Shown piece after piece: positions 32,578 through 41,804 of a stretch of 55,032 nucleotides of DNA. Within the stretch, counting starts at the first letter, position 1, and each line of letters starts with the position of its first letter. The position numbers and the translations under genes are program-made. Below the pieces are notes generated by a model that made no database searches, had not been told where the DNA came from, and was given only the letters and a program-made list of their open reading frames with translations. The stretch comes from Fragilaria radians (taxonomy: Eukaryota; Bacillariophyta; Fragilariophyceae; Fragilariales; Fragilariaceae). The DNA lies in contig CAAAJI010000073.1 in assembly GCA_900642245.1 (NCBI GenBank), forward strand, positions 109,122 to 164,153. The letters run 5' to 3'.

Positions 32578-33383
32578 TTTACTTTGAGAGTCAAGGTAGA
32601 TAATTACGTAATGACAATCGCTGGCATGGGAGAATGATTATTGATGTCTGCCTGTACGTACTCCCGATTATGACGAGAAATTGATGGGATATTTTGCTTA
32701 ACAGTTTGGTTAAATGCTACTAAACCGTGACTTTTTGAAAAATACTGTACTCGCTACAGTACTTATATAATTACTGTTTCCACGTTTACGGGGAGGAAAT
32801 CAAATAACAACGAATGGAATAACTCCGCAATTTGGGCTATTGTTATGGGTAATCTGTTTAATGGTAGATTTTGCTTACGATATAATCCAATGGTCGGATT
32901 ATTTCAACATGGACTTCAATACGACACTATGAAGATTGTCGATAAAAATCGATGACTGGACAAAGCCTTGTAGTTGGTACGTCCTGCTGAGATACAACTT
33001 TTGCCTAGTAATTTAAGTTGGCATTTAAGTGGAAGAGGGTGCTCTATTTTATTTAGGAATTATTTGATTTCAACACTCCCTTAAATACTGTTTGTTTTGG
33101 AGGCGGAATTGCGGTTGAAAAAAAAATTTACGACTAGAGTCTTTATCTCTCATGTGAAGGTAACACCAAACCTCAACATTGTAACGTTAGATATCAGCTT
33201 TTGTATGCATTTATCATCATGTTTTGTAGGATGGCAAAAAAATATTTCCGAGGAGAAAGAGAAAGTCTTAGATTTTTCCTAATTCGTCCCTAAAAAGGGC
33301 GTTGGAATTACAGTTACTCCTTCGTTTTTTTTGTGATTGAAGGTCATACGAAGCTTTGGAAAAGCATGCCTACTGTTAATAGC

Positions 33384-33519
33384 CACCTGAAATTGTATTC
33401 GTTTCTAGTGATACACCTGACACCCTTAGAATGTTGTCGAAGGTATGCTTAAGGATCGAAATAACACTTCCATTAACTGTTTTATTAGTTCGTCTTAGAT
33501 ACGATTCTAAAAATTGAAT
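33384..33519 (+). repeat. Direct repeat, left copy
   Basis: About 136 bp, from CACCTGAAATTGT through CACCCTTAGAATGTTGTC to GATACGATTC and ATTGAAT. It matches 34455-34593 at roughly 75-80 per cent by eye, in the same orientation. The pair flanks a copia pol fragment and may be what remains of an LTR pair or a target duplication. Confidence 0.65.
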
Positions 33520-33854
33520 ATACACCACTAATTTTAACTAATTTCCAACACACTGCTGCTGGACAATTCGCTTCTTAATCCATGTTCATAACAATCTCCC
33601 CAAGTTTCTTGATTTGTGCTCCTTTTTTCGTTATACAGTCTGCCACCATAGAGTCGGTTGGACAGTACTTGACTTCAATTTCCTTTTTTTTCTTTCAATT
33701 AAATCCGTAATACAAAAAAAGTACATGCTTTCCAAATGTCTTATTAGTTTACCTGAACTTATTTTCTCATTAATTTCCATTTTTCATTGTCCTGGTGTTA
33801 TCCCTGTAAACTGTGTTCTCAACAATTTTACAACCTTGTTCTTTCATAAATAAT

Positions 33855-34200
33855 TTAGTCCAAATTAATTTTGACAATATGCCATCCAAAGATATAAGCT
33901 CTGCTTTTGTTGATCTTTACCCATTCACTTTCTGTTTTCTTGAAAATTGTGTGAATACAACCTTTTCCTAAAGTCATGACAGCTCCGGTATGGCTCTTGT
34001 TGTCATTATGAACTCCAAAGGCTTCATCCAAATGCCATGTAATTTTTCCATACTTACTTGCTTCCAATGTTAATAAGTCTTCCTTAGTTGCTTTTAAAAA
34101 ATCCATCAATTGCTTTAACTTCGTCCAGTAATTTTCATTTGGTGATTTGACTCTTGTGCATAAAAATGTAATGGCGGTGAGATATCCGGTCTCGCTCTCT
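33855..34200 (-). pseudogene. Copia RNase H fragment
   Basis: Minus-strand traces of the Ty1/copia RNase H domain: TAITFLCTRVKSPNENYWTK, then MDFLKATKEDLLTL, WHLDEAFGVHNDNKSHTGAV and MTLGKGCIHT. These match the WHIDxAFAVHNDMKSHTG pattern of diatom copia elements. The expected TEAELVG segment is degraded and a frameshift separates the upstream RARPDIS-like trace. This is the domain missing from the 5.9-9.5 kb element, but it is a separate insertion. Confidence 0.75.
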
Positions 34201-34454
34201 TACTTGCAAATGAACTTTTTGCAAGTCCTAACCCCTAACTTGTGAAAATATTTCTGACTTATCTTTTGATTCTTTTCCTGCTTCTTCATTGACTTTAAAT
34301 TAATTTTCGTTCCAAGAACAATTTGAATCCTTCAATGTTTGAGGGTTTGCATAATTTATTCTGACTCCGTAAACATTTTTCATATCTTTCATGATTGGTT
34401 GAAACTCATTGAAAAGTACTAAGATTCAATTCTTAGAATCACATGATGGTAAGC

Positions 34455-34593
34455 TACCTGAAATTGTCTACATTCTAACAATACACCAGACACCCTTAGA
34501 ATGTTGTCAAAGGTATGTATAAGGATCAGAATAATTCCTCAATCAACTGTCTCACCAGTTAATTTGTCTTGGATACGATTCCAAAGATTGAAT
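34455..34593 (+). repeat. Direct repeat, right copy
   Basis: Partner of 33384-33519; shares CACCCTTAGAATGTTGTC and GGATACGATTCCAAAGATTG-type sequence. Flanking sequences differ on both sides. Confidence 0.65.
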
Positions 34594-35321
34594 CTCTCTT
34601 CTTTCATACTGTACCGTATTCATATGATTTATTGTAACAACAAATTACAGCCTAAGACGTATCATCTGAATACTATACAAACCTGGGGTATTTCTTTACA
34701 TGTTGCGGATAGTTTCTCAACGCTATCGGTGCATGCAGTGCGCTTCACTTTACCTCCTTCACAACAGCAAATCAGGTTCCTCCAATATAATCGAAACCAT
34801 AAACCTTTTCTACTGTGTAATCAACAGCACAACGCATAGCACATTCAAGTACACCTCCCTTTTAATCTCAAAGAAGCATCATTTATATTTCAAATACATC
34901 CTTTTTTCATTACCATTAAGTGCAATATCTATGTAATTTTTCAAAGATTTAGATATGTAACACTTTGCCTGCTTCTTTCTTGTTGAATTTCCTTATATTG
35001 ATTCGGGATGCGGATGTTTTATACATTACAAGCTTTTGATCAATAGGGAGATCTGCTTTGCAAACAATATGCAATAATCACACCTTTTTCAAGAATTGCT
35101 GTTGTTCACAGTCAATTCCTCAAGGCAGGCAAAATGAATTCCAAAAAACATCATTCCTATAAGTAGTGATTGAAAAAAGGATAATATGCATGGAAAATAG
35201 ATAGCTACAACTAGATTGTAGTTAGTATTCCAGGAATCTAATGACAACACATAACCATTGGTTTCAATTGGCTAATTGTAAGTTATAATCCTAGGATTTA
35301 TATTTATATCATCAAACACTG

Positions 35322-37174
35322 TTATGGTTCATTAGGTCTCGGATCCACGAATTTGTAAATAATCTTTCCATAATCAATTCCCATTCCATCATCACGTAGT
35401 AGTCCTTGGAATTGTTTGTGCATCAGTCCACGTTCCACAAAGCTACATAGATGATGCTGGGTTCGTTTATTCAACACATCAATACCAAAGGTTTCATAGA
35501 ATTTTTCCGGTGTTCGGACGCCTCCTAAGCCATACCTCTCTTCATCGGTATGTTCCCATTCAGAGGGGTCAATTTCAGGATTCATATGGACAATACCCAA
35601 GAGTCGTTGCATGGCACGTTTTCCGATACCCGCGTACCGTTCTCCATGTTCCCAAAAGTGTGGGACCTTATTGCGCTGGGCAGCATTCTTCCCCACAGCG
35701 TAATGATGAAAGCATACCGATCGTTCTGGAGCGTACATATCGTACCCCACAGTGAATCCACGAATCCCAATGCTCATTTCTTCTCCTTGGAATATCATGG
35801 GCTGGTAGAGATCATAGGGGACGTTAACTACAAAGTGACCTCGACTAAAAGAATATCCAGCTGCCCAGTAGGGCTGCATTTGAGGTACTCCGTGAATATT
35901 AGGCTCTCGTTCCGGTTGACTTCCATGACGCAAATGCTGTCCTTGATGACCACCTTCGTAATCTGTATTACACATGATTGGACGTGTATTCCTTAAGGAA
36001 TGACCCTGTGCATCAATGCTATCCTGAACATCTGTTAAGTATGTGGTGAGAACCGCCATATCATTTTTCGTTGCCTCCATTTGGGATATAATATCAGCGT
36101 CCCAATTTTGAGTGTAAGATACGTGAGCATCGGATTGTGTGTAGTAGTATTCTCCTCGGTACAAACGATGTCCAATGTGACGTGCAAATACAGGACCAAC
36201 CGATAGATCTGCTTCCATTTCATATACATCAACTTGATCCTTGTATTTACACAAGGCCTGCTCCGGTTTGATATCACAGGGTTCAATCGGTTCATCGCAA
36301 GCGGGATCAACACCCTCCATGAGTTGATCGACGATACCTGTGATGATAAAAATTATGATTTTCAATAATTCGTCAATATTGTATCAGCATCATTTGTATG
36401 TTCCATAGGCAGGGATAGTATATACGTACCAACACGAATTCGCTTTGGATTCTTAGCTCGTCCAAATGCCGATTCGACAGTAAATCGGCATTGGAAATCA
36501 CGATAGGATGCAATGGCAAAATAAATAGTTCGATCATCGACAGGACAATCATCCCCTCGTTGATACGATCCAGTCTTAGGATCTGGAACACTACAGGATC
36601 CAATACTAAGGGCAAATTCTCTAGTCATGAGACCCATATTGTGTAACGGTGGTGACCAAAACATGGGTACCGACATGGTTGTTTGACCATCTCCCGGATG
36701 ACGTATCGTTTCGAATCGATCTGGTTCCTTTTTAATCGATGCTGGCCAAACATGGACAGGAACAGAAACATCATGGATGGTCGTTCGTTTGATACGAATA
36801 GGATTTACTAATCCTTGTTGTTGTTGTTGTTTTTGTGATGCATTCTGTTTCGATACAGGAAGTGCTTGTTGTTGTTGTTGTGTTGTTTGAGATGTCGAGT
36901 CGACGACTACTTCATATACATCCTTAGCAACATTCAAATTTGCTTCCTTACCAAGGAATCGTGGTGGCTCTAGTTGTAACGATATTTCGGGTAAGGCCGA
37001 AAGACTTTCCAAGAATCCAAAGAAGTAAAGTCCAAGGATTAAAATAGAAAGGACAACTCCACATTCTGTTGCACCAGTTGAGTTGTTACTGGTACTTATG
37101 GAGCTAGGAGAAACCCTTTTTCCTTTCGCAGGAGGAGGAGACGTAGCACTCAGTCCTGGAGCAATTGTGTCCAT
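35322..37174 (-). CDS. GT-B: PF11397-type (Skp1-GlcNAc-transferase-like) type II membrane glycosyltransferase (586 aa)
   Basis: Complete copy. Exon 1 is 37174-36430 and exon 2 is 36337-35322; the 92-bp intron (GTACGT to CACAG) splits a glycine codon after KRIRV. The ATG at 37174 is used; the open frame extends nine codons further to a GTG, which is ignored. Signal anchor at about 38-56 (CGVVLSILILGLYFFGFL), then a Gln-rich stem (QTTQQQQQ, QKQQQQQ). The catalytic domain starts with TIYFAIASYRDFQCRFTVES (217-236). It contains GEYYYTQSDAH (310-320, putative DxD-like nucleotide-sugar site), FSRGHFVVNVPYD and FQGEEMSIGIRGFTVGYDMY. The family includes the UDP-GlcNAc transferase that modifies Skp1 in Dictyostelium, but that enzyme is cytosolic; the anchor here points to the Golgi and a different acceptor. 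Divergent from the PIG-T gene, with at most 159 bp between start codons. Confidence 0.85.
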
Positions 37175-37202
37175 AGTTGTTGTTGTATACAATCCAACCA
37201 CA

Positions 37203-37333
37203 ATGCCACTTTCTTATTCAATACTGATTATCCCTAGCGTATGTATGTTTCTTACTCGTTCTCATGTCACTATTTTGGAGAACGAGTATATAGTAGTACA
37301 CTTATATAACATACCTGAATATCGACAACAACA
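37203..37333 (+). other. Possible signal-peptide-coding start of the PIG-T gene, one frame off
   Basis: An ATG at 37203 opens a frame with a hydrophobic start (MPLSYSILIIPSVCMFLT) and then ENEYIVVHLYNIPEY. PIG-T proteins begin with a cleaved signal peptide and then a similarly placed acidic and hydrophobic strand leading into a pattern like ASFxF. Here the ASFEH of the main frame follows directly, but shifted by one base in a CAACAACAA stretch. A sequencing indel, or an intron I cannot place, could connect them. The allele that might settle it is cut off by the second gap. Confidence 0.4.
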
Positions 37334-39628
37334 ATGGCCTCGTTTGAACATTTAGAACACGCTCATATATCTTTGGAATCATCACAGCACGCTCAAGTCA
37401 CATTAACAACTACATCAGCCATAACATGTGATAATACTGATTATCAAAGTCAGCAACAAGAGCAAAACACCTTTCATCATCGGCACTCAAATTGTTGGTC
37501 GCACATGTCTCCATTTCGTTCCGATGTTCGTACTTTATTGTATGATTCACCCAACGTACGGCACTTTCGATGGGAATACTCTTCAGAATCAACTCGTATT
37601 GGAGATGCCTCACAGGATACGGAATCCTCATCATCAGGACTTTCTATCTATATCGAATTTGTTTCACCAAATGGTTCCAATCAGACATCTCCAGAACAAC
37701 AATCCTCCAAGATTCTATGGAATTTTTTAGATCGTGTTCAAGACGAACGAATATTACTATCTCCGCTGTCATCGATCAAACAACAGCGATATCATCGTTC
37801 CATATATCCCGATGGAAATGGATTTCGTATCTTTCTACCCATGGATGGCTTTGGCTTCTCTCCAGAGGCTATCCAAGCCAACTTACCCATATGTGGCATT
37901 TCGACTTTAGCAAATGCCGATACTTGGTCAGCCTACTTGTTAGGTACACATCCTGATATTACACTATCGTTACCGCGAAAAATATGGATGGAAATGACGA
38001 ATTATTGCGTCAACGATTCTTGTCAACTAAAGATGCAGCAGGGAATAATGTATGGCAAACGTCTGCCATCCAAAAAAACAAAACTTTCACTCAATCGATT
38101 CTTGCCTGGAAATTCTCTTCAAGGACTGTCTTGTCCTTGGACGACCAACATTACATTGCAAGTTTCGATGCCAAGTCATGTTCCAATTCAATTTCTGACT
38201 GGTGCGGCATCACCTTTTCATAACACCGTTATAGGACAACATCGAGTTACGTTGCACCAATTACCTGAAAACTTTGCTACACCCTTTCTAGAAATATTGC
38301 AATCAAATGACGATCAAAGCGAAAACAGTATCAGGTCTCCCAAGTTTGGACGAATTGATAAAATAATCCAGCGACCAAATGGAATGGCATCAGTTGGACG
38401 ATTGGAAACAACAATAAGCAACGATGATCTATATGAGGCTCATATATCCCTTGTGGACATAATCCCTACATACATTCGAATGACATCCATGGATATATCC
38501 ACCTACAATGCTACTCGCACCTACCAATCACTCCAAGATGGAACACTCCTGGTGCAGCATGATTTCATACTTCCACCTCAAAGTTCCACACGATTAATTA
38601 TTGGATATGATCCTGCCCTACTACCATTTTCTCAATTTCCACCGGATCCGAATAGGGGAATTGAGTTGCCACCCAGCTGGGCTAATTGGAACACCTCAAC
38701 GACAAATTTGAGACTCTATTCGGACTCTCTTCTACTTATGCCACCTGTTCCTGATATGTCTATGCCATTCAATGTCATTTCCTTAACATGTACATTATAT
38801 GCATTTATAATAGGATCTATCATTAATACGATAGTCCGGAGAGCTGAGGAAAGAATTTACTATAAGCTCTATCCAGATAAAAAGCCAAAGTCATTTCGAG
38901 AGAAGCTTCGAGCTCGTTTGAAGACTATTGTACAAAAGTTGACAGGACGTCACAACGCAAAGTCCCATGACGAAAAGGAAGCCCCAATTATAAACTCTCA
39001 ACTTAATTCCACGCTCCCAGAAAATTCAAACACTGACAATGACAATAATTGGATCCCCCAAGCAGAATTAGAAGATGATGGATCTTGGACATCAAGTCCT
39101 ACTTTGTTGACATCCAAACAACGACAATCTCTTTCTCGTTTTGTTTTACCCAACACTCTAATAGACCGACGTTGGAAACGATTGTATTCTCTAGATCGGG
39201 ATGGAGACACTATTGATGCATTCCTGCATCACGTTGCCAATGAGACTGAAACGATACTTGTGGTGCAGACAGGAAATAACCATATCTTAGGTGGTTACAT
39301 TGATGATACTTGGGGAGCTTCTACGAATAATGATACCTATTATGGATCTGGAAGAGCCTGTTTATTCCAATTCCAAACGAATGACAATCTTGAGGTATAT
39401 AAATGGAGTGGCGCGAATCGTTTGATTCATTCTCTAGATCGATCGAAATGTCGTATTGTCATGGGTGGAGGAGGATCATCCGGTGACTTTGGTCTATGTC
39501 TGGATGAGAATTTTACCAAAGGATCCACGGCTCGTTGTGAAACCTTTGATAATGAACCGCTTGGTCCAGATGCATTCTTTGATATTATGGGTATGGAAGT
39601 GTATGGATTTATCCGTGGATCTCTCTAA
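37334..39628 (+). CDS. PIGT: PIG-T (GPI transamidase subunit) fused to a C-terminal TLDc domain (764 aa in this frame)
   Basis: PIG-T/Gpi16 is the luminal scaffold subunit of the ER complex that attaches GPI anchors. Family features in order: N-terminal ASFEHLEHAH; the beta-rich luminal domain with FRIFLPMDGFGF and LPICG (Cys near 187, a candidate for the disulfide to the PIG-K protease, alignment uncertain); LSCPWTTNITLQV; and the conserved core ASVGRLETTI, TYQSLQDGTLL, then FPPDPNRGIELPPSW. The luminal part ends with PDMSMPFNVISLTCT, which starts the single membrane helix (about 480-500, LTCTLYAFIIGSIINTIV). Normal PIG-T stops soon after. Here a basic and acidic linker leads to a TLDc domain (about 608-764): WKRLYSLDRDGDTIDAFLHHV, ETILVVQTGNNHILGGYIDDTW, YYGSGRACLFQF, YKWSGANRLIHS, GGGGSSGDFGLCLDENF, TFDNEPLG and MEVYGF. 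TLDc would face the cytosol. The second copy has the same fusion. Confidence 0.88.
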   Translation: MASFEHLEHAHISLESSQHAQVTLTTTSAITCDNTDYQSQQQEQNTFHHRHSNCWSHMSPFRSDVRTLLYDSPNVRHFRWEYSSESTRIGDASQDTESSSSGLSIYIEFVSPNGSNQTSPEQQSSKILWNFLDRVQDERILLSPLSSIKQQRYHRSIYPDGNGFRIFLPMDGFGFSPEAIQANLPICGISTLANADTWSAYLLGTHPDITLSLPRKIWMEMTNYCVNDSCQLKMQQGIMYGKRLPSKKTKLSLNRFLPGNSLQGLSCPWTTNITLQVSMPSHVPIQFLTGAASPFHNTVIGQHRVTLHQLPENFATPFLEILQSNDDQSENSIRSPKFGRIDKIIQRPNGMASVGRLETTISNDDLYEAHISLVDIIPTYIRMTSMDISTYNATRTYQSLQDGTLLVQHDFILPPQSSTRLIIGYDPALLPFSQFPPDPNRGIELPPSWANWNTSTTNLRLYSDSLLLMPPVPDMSMPFNVISLTCTLYAFIIGSIINTIVRRAEERIYYKLYPDKKPKSFREKLRARLKTIVQKLTGRHNAKSHDEKEAPIINSQLNSTLPENSNTDNDNNWIPQAELEDDGSWTSSPTLLTSKQRQSLSRFVLPNTLIDRRWKRLYSLDRDGDTIDAFLHHVANETETILVVQTGNNHILGGYIDDTWGASTNNDTYYGSGRACLFQFQTNDNLEVYKWSGANRLIHSLDRSKCRIVMGGGGSSGDFGLCLDENFTKGSTARCETFDNEPLGPDAFFDIMGMEVYGFIRGSL

Positions 39629-39753
39629 TGAAATTAAGATGAATGGAAATCTAGTAAACATTCTAATATTATTTTGAGTTATTGGAATCATCAAAAGTTT
39701 ATTTGATTTGGATATTCAAATTGATGTAGTAATAAAAGAATTTTAAGTGTTTC

Positions 39754-41679
39754 TCAAATTATGGAACTACCTCCTTTTTCTGGATCATGAAATGTAACTT
39801 TTGCCACAATGTAAAGAAGAAACAGGACAATACATGAAACAACTAACGAGATTGGAACACTGTCATCCTCAATTTCCGGTTGTTTATATCCACAAACTTC
39901 AACTCCATGATTCTTCCTTTGTTGATACTTTTGCTTCTTTATCAAATGTTCTGGATCATTCTCATCAAAGATTGATACTATGAATTCTCCAGTGGTTTCC
40001 ATCGTCATTCCAATATCCACCGTACGCTTTCCTCCCTCCAATATTGCAATGTCATCCAGACGACGAAGTAAAAATGTAAATTCTCCAATTTGTTCCAGTG
40101 AGGATGTCGATGACGAAGAACTCACATCTTCTACAGCAATCACTGTCACACCAGGTTGATGAGCATCTGCCAATTGAAATGTTGCATATCCTCGAGCTGG
40201 TAATGGGGCATTCTTCTCCAAAACTGTGACGAAGGATATTCCATCGGGTAACAAAACTCCAATGGGATGTGGGAGCGCATCCAACATCATAGCAGACCTT
40301 ACTTCCGACAGAGGTACAGTGCCGGATTTGATGGCAGCTTGAATGGCTGCTCCTTGTGCTACAGCACTATCAGCATTTAGGGATGTACAAAATTCTGCAA
40401 TATCTGGGAACACAATTCGTAACATGTCGTGGATTGCTGGCACACGAGTTACCCCACCCACAAGAACTACCTCATCGATAATGACACCGCTTTCATGGAC
40501 TGTCGTTTCAATTAGGTTACGAGCGCGACTGATCCAAGGTTCAATCGCCTTCCTAAAGTCTAACTGAGATACGGTTAAAGATGGATAATCTTTCCACTTG
40601 ATTTGATACAAGTCAACAGCCTTTTCTTCCTCGGTTCCACACAATGTTTCCTTGCACTTCCGACAAGTAGTAAGGAGTGCTCGTCTTTCCTGGTTATTGA
40701 GAGAAGAATTCAACCTCGCGATTATCGTTTGAAGAATGGCATCATCCATATCATCTCCACCGAGGCGTCTATCACCGCGTGTGGCAATGACAGAAAATTG
40801 TTCTTGTGGATGAAGTCGAGCAATGGTCACATCTGTCGTTCCACCACCCATATCCAAGACCAAAATATGCTTCTCTATTGGGACGCTGACGAATAAACCG
40901 TAGGCCATACTTGCCGCAGTAGACTCAATAATGGTAGAAACATGACCTGAAAATCCTGCCAATCGACATGCCTCCTCGATCCTTTGACGCTGCCGCTGTC
41001 CAAAATGAGCCGGAACTCCAACAATGCAATTAGTAACAATTGTGGAAGATCCAGGAACTTGAAACTTTTTGATCCGAGTATATTTTTCCAGATATTCGTT
41101 GGAGGAAAGTCGCATGGAAGTCAGAATCGTAGTGAGGACTTCAATGGGACTCACTCGAATAAATTCGGTATTGCCAAGGGGTTGAATACTGAGTGACAAC
41201 GAGAGATCATCTTCTTCCACAACATCAAACGGTAGGCTTCGAAGGAATTCAGTGTCTTCTTCGTTGAATCGATCTATATTTCCCAGTAATCGTTTGATAC
41301 TCGTGACACATGCTTTCCAAACATCCTCCTCATTCGAGGCAGGAGTCGATGTTCCTGCTGCTGCTTGTTGAAGTCGCATCCATGAATCATACCCAACAAT
41401 TGCAGAAATCGTATTTGAGAGAGGAATACGAGAACATTTTTGCTCCAAAGTTGACCCTTCCGCTTCTGTTACATAATTCTCCGTAAACAGTACAACTGAG
41501 GGTACAATCCTACCTACCTTTCCTTTTCTTGGTCGTGCGATTCCCTGCAATTGCAACACCTTGGGACGGCCACGAGTCGAGTCCCAAATCGAACAAGCAC
41601 AATTAGATGTCCCAAGATCAATTCCTATCCATGCTCCTTTATCACCATCACTGGCAGCCTCATACGCTGCTGATGTCAT
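39754..41679 (-). CDS. HSP70-A: tail-anchored Hsp70-like ATPase without C-terminal lid (641 aa)
   Basis: A divergent Hsp70. The nucleotide-binding domain has the phosphate-1 motif WIGIDLGTSNCACS (17-30), IIESTAASMAYGL, phosphate-2 LVLDMGGGTTDVTIARL, GGDDMDDAI, and the adenosine motif EVVLVGGVTRVPAI, then the family DSAVAQGAAIQAA. The linker and first substrate-domain strands follow (AMMLDALPHPIGVLLPDG, FVTVLEKNAPLPARGYATF). The beta domain is degenerate and ends in EFIVSIFDEND. There is no helical lid. Instead the last 35 residues hold one hydrophobic span at about 608-628 (PISLVVSCIVLFLLYIVAKV) with a short polar tail, which makes it a tail-anchored protein with the ATPase in the cytosol, probably on ER or another endomembrane. 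No N-terminal signal peptide is seen. It sits tail-to-tail with PIG-T (125 bp between stops) and downstream of ST2 on the same strand (125 bp). Confidence 0.85.
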   Translation of the reverse strand: MTSAAYEAASDGDKGAWIGIDLGTSNCACSIWDSTRGRPKVLQLQGIARPRKGKVGRIVPSVVLFTENYVTEAEGSTLEQKCSRIPLSNTISAIVGYDSWMRLQQAAAGTSTPASNEEDVWKACVTSIKRLLGNIDRFNEEDTEFLRSLPFDVVEEDDLSLSLSIQPLGNTEFIRVSPIEVLTTILTSMRLSSNEYLEKYTRIKKFQVPGSSTIVTNCIVGVPAHFGQRQRQRIEEACRLAGFSGHVSTIIESTAASMAYGLFVSVPIEKHILVLDMGGGTTDVTIARLHPQEQFSVIATRGDRRLGGDDMDDAILQTIIARLNSSLNNQERRALLTTCRKCKETLCGTEEEKAVDLYQIKWKDYPSLTVSQLDFRKAIEPWISRARNLIETTVHESGVIIDEVVLVGGVTRVPAIHDMLRIVFPDIAEFCTSLNADSAVAQGAAIQAAIKSGTVPLSEVRSAMMLDALPHPIGVLLPDGISFVTVLEKNAPLPARGYATFQLADAHQPGVTVIAVEDVSSSSSTSSLEQIGEFTFLLRRLDDIAILEGGKRTVDIGMTMETTGEFIVSIFDENDPEHLIKKQKYQQRKNHGVEVCGYKQPEIEDDSVPISLVVSCIVLFLLYIVAKVTFHDPEKGGSSII

Positions 41680-41804
41680 GTCTGAATTTTGAATCCTGCG
41701 AAAAATGTGGTACGAGTACTAGAAACCGATAGTACAGGAGGTCAGGTATGTTTCAAAATTAATCATCTCAAAATCAATCGGGGCAATGAAATCAGATTTT
41801 GACT

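Larger units (their letters stand above)
32578..35321. other. ST-B upstream / GT-B downstream spacer (long allele, about 1.8 kb extra)
   Basis: 2744 bp, exactly 1822 bp longer than the equivalent spacer 29065-29986. Both ends match the short version (32578 to about 32830, and 35150-35321). The extra middle part contains a decayed copia RNase H fragment and a pair of direct repeats. No intact gene. Confidence 0.7.

Noticed and set aside
37203..37285. A separate signal-peptide exon spliced to PIG-T with a GTATAT donor at 37286 and the AG at 37355
   Set aside because: The resulting phase does not match the PIG-T frame; other donors give a stop or a poor consensus.
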